DNA of 64,000 nucleotides from Corella eumyota (taxonomy: Eukaryota > Chordata > Ascidiacea > Phlebobranchia > Corellidae), in contig OY720098.1 of the NCBI GenBank assembly GCA_963082875.1, forward strand, positions 7,874,001-7,938,000, given 5' to 3'. Positions 46,951 to 62,039 of this stretch are shown one piece after another. The position numbers and the translations under genes are program-made. Every line of letters starts with the position of its first letter. Position 1 is the first letter of the stretch. The notes below the pieces were generated by a model. It was given only the letters and a program-made list of their open reading frames with translations. It ran no database searches and had not been told where the DNA came from.

Positions 46951-49900
46951 TTAAAAAATTCGATTATCTGCATATTGATTAACATCACATTTTCTTCTAA
47001 ACTCCTGATCCCTTTCATGAATCCACTTGTTCGAAACTAATAAAATAATTTTATTTTTAATTTATTTAAAAAAAAATAAAATTAAACAAAACCTAGACAT
47101 CTAAAAAAATTTTACATACAAACATTTTTTTTTTGGATATATCTTTATTCTCAATGTGGAAAGGTTGCATGCGCGACCTAAACGTAGAGATCAGTTACTC
47201 TGATCCAGTCTCGAGTTGCCTTTGGCAGTTTGGGATATAGAGACTATAATTGCCTGGTAATTATGCTGCTGATTAAGTGCTGACCCAGCAGGAGTTTATA
47301 CTGTTTATAGCAGCTTACTCAAGAGTGCTACAGTTTGAGAGCAGTGGGGATTGAATCCACGACCTTAAACCTTAAATCACTACACGATGCTGGTGCAGCG
47401 TTTATTTATCTCGCAATTCATTACCCAAAATATACTCACCCCATTTTACCCCAGTTAAAACAGGGCATGCTGCATGTCTAGTCCTTGCATCCCCGTCACC
47501 TGAAGGTAGAAGATTATACCAAAAGGCAGCACTGCCTTTGATGGGTTTCACACCAATTCCAGGGTGAAGAAAAACTGTTCTTCCACCATGCTCAATGTCA
47601 CTTAGCTTTAACGAAAAAGGTACAAATAACATAATATGAATACAAGTTACACGATCAGTACTAATTTTCCTTTTTCATGGGGTTTAAATTATTGTAAATA
47701 AAGTTACAATATAAAGCATGTTTGATATAAACTTACATAAGCAATGAAAGTGGCAATCCTGTTCCCAATCTCAACTCGAAATTGCCCAGCATCGGACTCC
47801 TCAGAACATTAAAAAATAACAGACAAATTTGAAATAAATGCAATCAATTAAACAAATATTAACACACAATTGCAGGTGTTTTTATTCAATAAAAGGTTAT
47901 TTAATAATAAGATTTTTTTAAGTGTAAGAATTGTTAATAAGAATGTTTTAATCCTACTAACCCGGGCATAATCATAATGTGGTTCATATTGACCTCCAAC
48001 ACCATAATTTGCAACCTAAAATTATAAGAAACTTATTGTATTCAACATTTTATTATTTTTTTTTAGTACTTTTAATACCAGGTATTTATTAGGGTCTTAA
48101 AAAATAATGATGAGACCAAAATATATAAATATATATATTTATTATAATTTGAAAAAGAAATATTATTGAATTTTAGGTTTTTATCTTATAATTTAAAACT
48201 TAATGTTTACGATTATCATACAGAATGCTAAACTTTCCACATTTAAAATTGTTTTGTTTATAAGGTGAAAAAGAATACCTGTAATTCTTCAGCAGTTTCC
48301 ATAGAAAGTCCAGTAACAATTTCAATTCTTTTACAAACTCGATCCACAACCTCATGTTCTTCATTAGTGAGCCAAGCACTTTTACTCACCCGATAATGAG
48401 CAAATTCAAGAACTCCAGTGATGGGATTTTGAACAGTGGCTCGATTTAACTTTTCAAAAAAAAAAGGATTAAATTTCATTTTAAATTACTTTTTTGCTTT
48501 ATTTTAAGTTTTTTGTAACAACAAAAAAAGAATTACAAAAATAACTGAAAAGAAATTAAAATATATATACAATTACCTTCGGTTTGGCTAAAGTTTTAAT
48601 AACTTCTATTTCACTGTCATAATAAATATTGAGAAACCGAATTAAATGTGGCGAGTTCCATAGTTCCTCAATTTTCACTGGACCAATTATTAATTCCGGT
48701 CTGTTGTTATTTGTCCAATAATAACACTTCAATTTTCTTTCAACTTTTGCTACCTAAAATTAGTTTACAAAGTTAATGGAGAAAGTTTAAAAAAACTTTT
48801 TTTTTTAAATTACACCTTAGAACAATAAAAAACCATCTAAAAAATATAATCAGAAATACAGTTTTAAAAAAAAAACTCACATTATTCTTTTTTACCCCAC
48901 GACAAAGTTTTTCATACAAATCACGTTCAGGCAGATAAGGATGATCTTGTTGTCGTCGAATGGAGTCCAAGATCGAAACATCCGACAAATCTTCCCCCTC
49001 ATCCCCCTTCTTTCGAGCTCCTAATAAATTTCTGGAATACAAAATCATGGACAGGTAATTTTTTTTATAATAGGGTGTGGTTTTTTCTCATATTATTTGT
49101 CAATGTGTTTCTTTCAAATTACCCAAGAATATGTCAATCGCTGTTTTTGTTTTTATGAACTATGATATTGATATGGTGAAAGTGTCTATGGTTTAGTATT
49201 ATATGTTTTTAGTCAAACATTAAACACAAGCTTAACAAGTAACACAAAACCAAAATGTCAATAACTAGGAACGTTGTATATATAACATAAATATGTGTAA
49301 CTCTAGAACTTCAAAAATAAGAAATACAGTATTACTGTATAAAACCTAGGACAATATTAATTACAGAAAGCAATTAAAAAAATGTTAATACTTGTAATGT
49401 AGATAATTTCCTTGTATTCTTTCATGATCAGGGTTAATTTGAAGCATTTCTGCCGTTATTTCATAAGCTTTTTGTATATTTCCATGCTAATGATAAATAT
49501 AAGTACATAAAATTATCTTTTTGAGGTTGAAATTTAGAGTTCTAAAATAAATTTTATGTTGTATTAAAAAAAAATTATTTTTACCTGTGCAACACAATAG
49601 GACAAATGATCGAGCACGTCAAATTTTGAAACTGATTCCAAATCATCTTTATTTAAAGCTTCATTCATCCATAAGGTACAGTGATAAAAATCTTTTTCCA
49701 GATATGCTGTCCTTCCAATATAAAAACAATCTTCTGCAGTTAGCGAACTATTGGCTTTCGAATCTTTATTAACAAAATCAAAAGTGTAACGAAGGTTAAT
49801 TTACAATTTTGCTAAAACAAGTAATTTTTAGAGGGATTTCAAAACTGTTAATATACATAAACTCAAGCAAATAAAGTTGTTTGTTTAGATTAATAATTGT

Positions 49901-50725
49901 GAAAGCCCTGTGAATCAATCAAAAATATATACCATATATAATGCCTTGTGCAAAATCATGAGTATCAATTTTATAAGTATCCTGTAATCTCATTATTGCC
50001 TGAGCTGTTCCTTTAGTATCATCATCATCAGGAAAGTGAGCTCGTTTGATTGTCAAATTAGTCAAAAACTCTATAAAATTAAATTTAATAGTGTAATCAG
50101 CACAATACTGCACTCTGTTTTAAGTTATTGCATTTTAAAATACAAATGCAAACAGTTTAAAAATAACATTGTTTTAATTTACCATCCGATGTATCTTCTG
50201 TAACTAAATTTTCAATGTCTGACCATTGATGTGCAAGTCTTTTAACCAACCTATATTGGTTAACTGGATGACTTAAATAACGATCGACATTGGCCTTTGC
50301 ACCATCAGATTCTTCCTTAAATTCAGCCGCAAACCTGAAACAAAAATCAAACATTTAATATTACATAATTCAACTTAACTAGTTAATTAAATTTTTAGTT
50401 AATTAAAACTTTAACAAAAAAATTATATTTATATAAATAATATAAACAATAAATATACAGTGTCTTAAAAGATAATTAAAAATCTTTGTTTACAAAAAAC
50501 ACAGCCAGATACACTAAATGGGGATTTATACCTTTTAATTTTATTCAATCTATCTTGTTCAGCACTTATATAATCATTAAGTGATGTAATTAAATCTGAT
50601 TCATCATAAATCAGATCTTCCATTTGACCAAGGGATGAAAAATATTCGCAGTTAACATTTATAAGAAGGCATAACAAAGCACACAATATACATAATAATG
50701 TGTAACAATTAAATAACTTTCTCAT
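46951..50725 (-). CDS. P4HA1: P4HA, collagen prolyl 4-hydroxylase alpha subunit
   Basis: Known role: hydroxylates X-Pro-Gly prolines of procollagen in the ER lumen, using Fe(II), 2-oxoglutarate and ascorbate, in a tetramer with PDI. Twelve exons give 541 aa (human P4HA1 534): 50532-50725, 50183-50334, 49933-50070, 49585-49763, 49392-49486, 48881-49031, 48577-48753, 48279-48449, 47962-48015, 47737-47799, 47440-47605, 46951-47036. Seen: a signal peptide (NCYTLLCILCALLCLLINVNC); the N-terminal dimerisation region; peptide-binding TPR helices (CFYIGRTAYLEKDFYH, HGNIQKAYEITAEML); the catalytic dioxygenase with RVSKSAWL. The iron ligands are His432 and Asp434 in EPHYDYAR and His502 in TRHAACPVL, with Lys512 as the 2-oxoglutarate contact. 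Which vertebrate paralogue (P4HA1, 2 or 3) it pairs with is open; the symbol marks the family. A SINE sits in the last intron. Confidence 0.94.
47125..47400 (-). repeat. tRNA-derived SINE, near full length, in the last P4HA intron
   Basis: Read on the minus strand, it starts at 47400 with a degenerate A box, has a B-box-like 'gtggattcaatccccac', then the same body as 15691-15982 (actcctgctgg, cagcacttaatcagcagc, ggcaactcgagactgg), and ends 'aataaagatatatcc' plus an A run. It lies in the same orientation as P4HA, 35 bp before exon 11 ends, and so within the intron between exons 11 and 12. Confidence 0.8.
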
Positions 50726-51088
50726 TTTAATATAAATTATGTCTTGATCCTACTGGTCTACAAAATAAAGTTATTTCGATTACCACTTTAACATAACTTA
50801 AAGATATCAATTTAAAATGATACAAGAATATTTTACACGTTCAACATTTACTTTTTCGTAGGCGTATTTGAAATAAGAAGTACAACATACGCAACCTTTC
50901 TAGAAACAAATTTTTCAGATTTTAAGAAATCGTAACTTACAACATGACTAGTCTTGTATACGTAGCAAACTGTACAGTGGTTGTCTTAAGAAACTTTCTA
51001 CGCATGAATAAAAAACCTAGGCGAAAAAAGTACTTTTCCCGTCTGTCTGAGTTTTGATTTCCGTTGAAGAAATATAAATTACGTGTTC

Positions 51089-51096
51089 TACGTCAC
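51089..51096. promoter_or_regulatory. CRE-like bZIP site TACGTCAC upstream of P4HA
   Basis: This is the same octamer, in the other orientation, as the one upstream of SEC16. It lies about 364 bp before the P4HA start codon. Function is inferred. Confidence 0.35.
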
Positions 51097-51165
51097 GTTG
51101 TCAACTTTTAGTTACAAGTTAGTTCGTGGATTTAGGCAGTTTTTTTTAATTTAGAACTTTCTTTC

Positions 51166-51213
51166 TGTAATATCCTACTTTCAAATCCATGTAATATCCT
51201 ACTTTCAAATCCC
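51166..51213. repeat. 24-bp tandem duplication
   Basis: The units 51166-51189 and 51190-51213 (tgtaatatcctactttcaaa...) differ only at the last base. It lies upstream of P4HA and is of no known function. Confidence 0.85.
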
Positions 51214-52396
51214 TGTTAAATCTAACACCTCGGCAGCGTACCTATATGAAACAGCAAGGTCGCATTAACAACTTTAAAATCTTCTATTTACTCTTTGATT
51301 TATTTCGTGAAAATAAACCAAAGGGAAAGGGGAAATTTAATTTCCTTTATTACGTTAATTTCCTTCATTATGTGTAATAAAGTAGTTATCTCTAATGGCC
51401 TGCAGTTTATTTATAAAAATTTGAAATACCTACTACCTATTGAACAATATATATATATATACATCACCTAAGTTAAACATACCTAGCATAATAGGCAATA
51501 AATAACTTTAACACATGGTCAAACAATGCAATTCATTCAATGTTTGTATTTCTGACATCGAAATCCAAGATTATATTTATTACAATGATTGCTAAACATT
51601 GCAAAGTAATAATGAAATGATCACATTCCATTAAAATAAAACATAATGGGATAATATTCTTGATTATAAGTAAAACCTTATTGTAATAATACCATTGTTG
51701 TATATACATAAAAAGGAAAGTAATATAGAAAATACGCCAATTTTAAATTGTATACCATGATTATCACAAACTGTCTTGCTTTAAGAATATGAATTAACAA
51801 AAACATTATTTAAACTATAAGCAGTAACAACAGTGGATTAATGAAATAGTAACATTTTTGGAATTTTAAATAGACATGACCATTTAAACATGTTGCAAAT
51901 ATTCAGTTTTTGACCACCAGAAAAAATTAAACACTAGTAAAATATGCAAATTAAACATGAATAAACTTCTAAGAAAGTTTAAAAGATTGTATTGTGCATT
52001 AATTAGTAAATGGTCCTGCATTTAAGTGTGTATCTCATACAAAATTTGCCAGCAAAAAACACAAGGCGCAAATATTTACAAAAGTACACGATAATAGAAT
52101 TTGATGCTTTATTCAATGTTAAATTATATAAAAAAGCAATCTAAAACTACTTGGAACAGGTACTGGAGAGTATAAGGAAGACTGTGGAATGGAACTATAG
52201 AAATTTCAGAAATTATATTATGATACTTATATTTATTTCTAATACAAAATAATTAAGTTACACTTTTTAATTTTTTTTTTCTTATCGATACTAATACTAA
52301 TTTAAAGAAATTGATTTGCCTAGGTAGAATATAAGGAATAGGATTTCCACACCCTATAACAATTAAATACTGCCAATGTCAAGTAGTGAATAATTT

Positions 52397-56817
<4,421 letters not shown>

Positions 56818-57378
56818 ATCTGATCAGTTAATTTATAAAAAAAACTTATTTAAAGGCTGACAACTTTTTATTAAATGGTTTAAGTTTTCAATCGAAATAT
56901 AACAAGATATCTTTGGGTAAAAATACGACTAAAACTAAGAAACGGTTGGGTATCATGTTTACCTTTAATAATAACTTCCAAGAAATGTAAAATGCCAAGG
57001 CCAACCTTTTATTTCTGAAATAACAAATATCTGGGTAATCCAATCAGATAAATTAATAAATTTTCACCTATCCAACTGACAGACCTGAATAAAAATAAAT
57101 TAAAATTAACCATATTTGAACGCATAAATATGGTGAAATAAGTAAAGGGGTTTATGACTTTCCACGATTTATGACGTCATCAGTTATAAAAACAACTGAA
57201 TGTCGGTGTACAAATTTATTAACAACTAAATAGTATTTAAAACTCACAAAACCTAACTTTATAGTACAAATACAGCCATTAACAACTATGTTAAATTGAA
57301 CAATTCAGATTTTACAATATATCAAAAACGTCCTAAATTAGACACGGAACGGGTTGGGTATTTACTATTTCTTAGCAT
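56818..57378. promoter_or_regulatory. PAK upstream region, bounded by MULE copy 2
   Basis: This 561-bp strip separates the PAK start codon from the 9-bp flank of MULE copy 2. It includes a full palindromic CRE (TGACGTCA) at 57172-57179, about 355 bp before the start codon. I see no open frame. It is the presumed PAK promoter and 5' UTR. Confidence 0.4.
57172..57179. promoter_or_regulatory. Consensus CRE (TGACGTCA) upstream of PAK
   Basis: This is a perfect CREB/ATF palindrome at a distance from the start codon similar to the CRE-like sites of SEC16 and P4HA. Regulatory use is inferred from position. Confidence 0.4.
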
Positions 57379-57387
57379 CTCATTTTA

Positions 57388-57559
57388 GAGTCTGACTTAA
57401 TCAACCTGACCAAAATATCGTACGTGATTGGCTGTTGGTATTCTCTGTTGCGTAACAGTAATTTCTGTTCCGTAACACAAAAATAACAATATATGCTTTT
57501 AAATAACAATGGGAGTTTTTACCGCGTAAATCTATAGTGTTATTCAGTTATAAAATTTT
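57388..57559 (+). repeat. MULE copy 2 left terminal inverted repeat (172 bp)
   Basis: By eye it is identical to 37334-37505. Confidence 0.93.
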
Positions 57560-57947
57560 TAATAGATAGATTGTGTGACATTTAGGTAGTATTTTTTATT
57601 GGTAATTAAAATTAACTAACGGCATTTATGTTAATTTTTTAGAGAATACTACTGTAGTAGATTGCTGATTGCGTTTTTTAAAGCTCAATTTTTAAACATT
57701 AACCGGTTATAGTTCTTTAAGACTATTTCTACCAAAAACAGTTCTTTTCTATACTAAAACCGTTTTACCATATTTAATATATTGATTCTTTTGAACTTAT
57801 TTGAAAATTGTGTAGCCTTTACTTTTATATAAAGTTTTTTAAAGTAGTTAAGGAAGTCAAGTAGGCTTCTACTAACCGTATATATAGTTTATTTTTAGAA
57901 TATTGCAGAAACAAGAAAGGCAGGGGCAACAGAAGGAAAAAAAAGAA

Positions 57948-60900
57948 ATGAACACTTCAGAAGTAAAATCGCCTTCGAGTATGCTGACTGTGGTACAGCT
58001 AAAATATTTTTGTTTTTTAATTTTTAAAAAACTATATTATCCTTTTGTTATTAAAAAACAGCATGTTAAAATTACATCTTAAATACAAATATTTTAGTTT
58101 GTTACAACAATTGAGGAGGTTGAGGCCACAATTACTAAATTTGAAACCTCCACCTTGATCAAGTTTGTACAGCGTCAAGTCCACAAGAGTAAAAGTGAGC
58201 AAATTTTATGGAACAAGGATTTTGTACCATACAGATTTATTGAAAGTTTTAATATGGAATGTCAACATGGCAAAGACCGTAGCAATAGCTTGAAAGCTAA
58301 GAGTAAAGTTATACCAGAGGTAAACCACTTAAATTATATTAATAATGATTTTGCTAAAGATAGGTCAAACTGAAAATTACTTAATAATTTACAATTTATT
58401 ATTTTCAATTTTTAGCTTATTGATCATGTGGTACCTAGAACATACATGGGCTTACAAGGATAAAAAAAAACAAATTGTCCTGCTAACATTAGCATTACCA
58501 AAATAAAACTTTTTCCAACATACAAGGTTTATTTTAACATTTTAACTACTGCCTAAAACACAATTGCAACATTCTAATAACAAATTACATTTTCAAGATT
58601 AATTTTTATGAGTGCAAAAAAGAATTGAAACAACTTAAAAACCGAGTATCCAAAAGTTTAAAGTATGAACTGAGCAACTCACCATCATCTATAAAATCTA
58701 GAATTGTTTATAAAATAAATTTTCCACCAAGCCAAGTCACATGTTGGTCATGTAACTGGAAAGGTTATTTAAAAAAAAATTGTTATATATTTAAATACTT
58801 CTATAAAACAAAAAATAATATTAAATTATTGTAACAGGAAGCTGGATATCAGCAGGCAGTGGATAAGCGAATAATTGCTGAAATAGGAAAACTTCTTGAC
58901 GAAGGTGTTAGCAGTGTCCGTGAACTTAAAAAAGCAATTGCTCTTTATGTTAGACATGATTTATTTAAAGATCAACCCCTGCCATGTCCTACAAATCGAA
59001 GATTTTATCCATGCATCAAGGATTTAAAAAACAGCTTTTATTATGCATTTGTAAAATCAAAATTCGATCCAACCAACGTAAAACTTTTAATTGATGAATG
59101 GAAAAAGTCATATGGTACTGATGACAATGTTTTGTATTGACCATATGTGGCAGGAGAAGCAAACAATGTGAAAGAACAAGAAAGTGAATGGGATGAAATT
59201 CCTTTTATTAAGTGTAGGCAATCACTTTTATTTGTACATTAATTTGCTTGGCAAAAACGTTTGCTTGAAAGGTATGGGCAAGAGATGTGTCTTTTAGATG
59301 CTACCTACAAAACATCAGAATATGCCCTTCCCCTTTTTTTTCTTTGTGTAAAGACCAACGTTAACTATCAAGTTGTTGGGTCCTTTATTATACAAAATGA
59401 AACTGCTGATGATATTGAAGAGGCACTTAAAGTTTTGCGAAAATGGTGTCCCAATTGGAATCCCTTATATTTTATGACAGATAAGTGCGATGCTGAAATT
59501 CTTGCAATCGAGGCCATTTTTAAAGGTGTTATATATATTAGCCTAAAAAAACATTATATTATTTAAAAAGCATAAATAACAATTAAGCTGTTAATATTTT
59601 TTATTTATCGAAAGACTGTAGAGTATTGATTTGTGACTTTCACCGAGAACAAGCATGGGGGAGATGGGTTAGAAAACATGATAATGGCATTGGTGATAAA
59701 AGCAAGCAACAATGTGCATTGGGTTTAAGGCGATCTGTTGCCTCAGCAGATACTGATGAGATGTTTACAACGGCAATAACTCAGTTGAAAAGTAGTAATA
59801 TTTGGAATGATAATGCTAAGTTTCAAAGTTATTTTGAAAAATATTGGGAACCTACAAAAGAGGTAATTCAACAAACCACATCTAAGTGTTTAGATTTAAT
59901 CACAAAAATAAAATTAAAATCATTATTAATCTTTATTGCATTATTTTGTAGCGCTGGGCTTGGCTCTATAGAGTAAATAAGCTCAAAGTTATTATTAACA
60001 CAAACAATGGTGTGGAGAGTCAAAACAGAACGTTAAAGGAATGCCATATACGCTTTCGCACAGACAGATCTTTATCTGGAGTTATCACAGTGTTACATAA
60101 AGACTTTTTGCCTGAAAGTTTTCAAAGGTTAGTATATCATTTTTAATATGTGACCCCAATAGTAGCAGTATCATTAAGTTTTGTTTTATATTTTACACCT
60201 AAAACGGTAACTGTTGCTTTTTTAGGTACAGAAATGAAAACCTTGCGGCTTCCAATAACTATCGTCAATACCATGGTAATGTTCCTTCTTTTTTACATGA
60301 TAGACCCCACAACATTATAAAACATTGCATCAAAAGAATGCTTTCTTCAACTGACATTTCTAGTGAATCGATATCAAGAGTAGAAGATATGTTTTATGTG
60401 AACAGCGCAGAAACAAAAGAAGTCTATGAAGTTTCTATTTATCAGGGACCAAAATGCTCATGTGTAGACTTTAAAAGAAACTGTTTACCATGCAAACATA
60501 TGTTTAGCATTTTCAAAAAATTTCCAGATGTGTCATGGGAAAATTTTCCTACATGGTACATAAATTCTCCTTTTATGATTTTGGATCCTTGCATTGTTAA
60601 TCCTACAAATCCAGTGTACCAAGCTACATGCAAAATTGAACGGACAGTACCACAACGACACGAACCCAATTGTGAATCCAAAACACCATCACAACAACTT
60701 AAAAATCAAGAGAAAACAAAACACTCAACAATAACGAGAATCTCTAATGCTTTAACAACCATAAGAGATTTATCATTCGATGTTACTTCAGAAGAAGCCT
60801 TGTTGAAGGCTGAAGCGACACTAAATGAAGTTATCGAGGATATGAGAAATAATTGTAAACATGATGGTGGGTTGCGAGTGTTGGGATCAGAAGAAAAGAT

Positions 60901-62020
60901 AAAAAAAAAAATGGAAAAAAAATCAACTAAAGTAATTAAATCAAAAGTAGCAGTTCATGATGAGCTTCCGAGAAAGTATCCAAAGGCAAACAAGTTTGTA
61001 TCAAGACATGGTAAACATGCTGATTCTATGCGGGACCTATACCGAGTAACTTCTTTGTTTCCAAAAGGGTGTTCCTTTTATGATGATGGGTCCGACTTTC
61101 AAATTCCACCTGTCAAAAAACCCCGTACTAACTATGTAGCAAAAACACCAGTAGCAATTATAAAGAAGGTTACTCCATCTATTGCGGTACTTAAAAAAAA
61201 GGGCTTACTTAAAAACTTGTTAAAAAATGGTCCATATAATATTTCATTAGTAAATATTAAGTCTTTGGATCCCCTTCTTTCCAAGAGTGAATTACAAGTT
61301 TTACAAGCCTATGATGCGGACTTTACTGAAGGTTGGCTGTATGACGAAATTATAAATAGTTACCTTTGGTGGTTGTGCAACAAGTATAGCCATATTTTGT
61401 TTGTTGACTCATCAGTTGCGACAACTCTAAACAAAAATCCTTCCATAAAAAGGCTGTGGAATAATGTCACTTTGACCGATAAAAAATACATTTTTGTTCC
61501 CTGGAATATAACCGGGGCCCACTGGGTTTTGCTTGCTGTGGACATTGAACAGCGAGTTTTGTTATACCTTGATCCTATGAAGGATGTGTGCACAGAATCA
61601 AATATGGATGTAAAATCTGCACTGGACATGATGAACTATGTGACAAAACAAAAATTTGGATTTTTAGATTTAAAAGCAAAAGTTGTTCCACATACCCTGC
61701 AGCCAGATAGCATGAGTTGTGGAGTTTTTGTCTGTATGTACAGTAAGTGGCTTACTTTGCACCAGAATCTTAAACAACCTGACTGTCAAACTTCCATGTA
61801 CAGAGATGAGATTTACGCTACTGTTGTTGGCAATTGTCTAACTGGTAGCCACATAAAAAACAAATGTCGGATGTGTGAAAACCAAGACAACAGTAGATGT
61901 GATTGGGTCGAATGTATAAGGTGCCAACAGTGGTATCACAGTCAATGTGTTTCCCTTTTACCAACTGAGGCAAAAAATGCCTTATTTGTATGTCCCTTAC
62001 CTGCAGACAAAAAAAACTAA
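57948..62020 (+). pseudogene. MULE transposase-SWIM-C48-PHD gene (copy 2, same in-frame stops)
   Basis: It has the same eight-exon layout as copy 1, shifted by 20,054 bp: 57948-57992, 58098-58319, 58416-58526, 58598-58735, 58838-59525, 59615-59862, 59952-60127, 60226-62020. The three in-frame stops are kept at 58461-58463, 59138-59140 and 59240-59242. The single coding difference seen is Thr to Ile in exon 2 (codon at 58158-58160). Shared stops mean the damage came before the split of the two copies. Confidence 0.85.
60338..62020 (+). CDS. Open 3' part of the transposase gene, copy 2 (SWIM + C48 + PHD)
   Basis: Its 560 residues are identical to the copy 1 frame at 40284-41966. All SWIM, protease (His395, Asp412, Gln455, Cys461) and PHD residues are present. 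Confidence 0.8.
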   Translation: MLSSTDISSESISRVEDMFYVNSAETKEVYEVSIYQGPKCSCVDFKRNCLPCKHMFSIFKKFPDVSWENFPTWYINSPFMILDPCIVNPTNPVYQATCKIERTVPQRHEPNCESKTPSQQLKNQEKTKHSTITRISNALTTIRDLSFDVTSEEALLKAEATLNEVIEDMRNNCKHDGGLRVLGSEEKIKKKMEKKSTKVIKSKVAVHDELPRKYPKANKFVSRHGKHADSMRDLYRVTSLFPKGCSFYDDGSDFQIPPVKKPRTNYVAKTPVAIIKKVTPSIAVLKKKGLLKNLLKNGPYNISLVNIKSLDPLLSKSELQVLQAYDADFTEGWLYDEIINSYLWWLCNKYSHILFVDSSVATTLNKNPSIKRLWNNVTLTDKKYIFVPWNITGAHWVLLAVDIEQRVLLYLDPMKDVCTESNMDVKSALDMMNYVTKQKFGFLDLKAKVVPHTLQPDSMSCGVFVCMYSKWLTLHQNLKQPDCQTSMYRDEIYATVVGNCLTGSHIKNKCRMCENQDNSRCDWVECIRCQQWYHSQCVSLLPTEAKNALFVCPLPADKKN

Positions 62021-62039
62021 CTTTACCCAGGGCTAAAAG

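Larger units (their letters stand above)
50726..52396. other. Intergenic: P4HA upstream region and PAK 3' flank
   Basis: About 50726-51230 is the presumed P4HA promoter and 5' UTR, with a CRE-like octamer at 51089-51096 and a 24-bp tandem duplication at 51166-51213. From there to 52396 the sequence is AT-rich and non-coding, with an AT microsatellite near 51449-51462. TTTATT at 52233-52238 reads AATAAA on the minus strand and would serve PAK. Confidence 0.45.
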
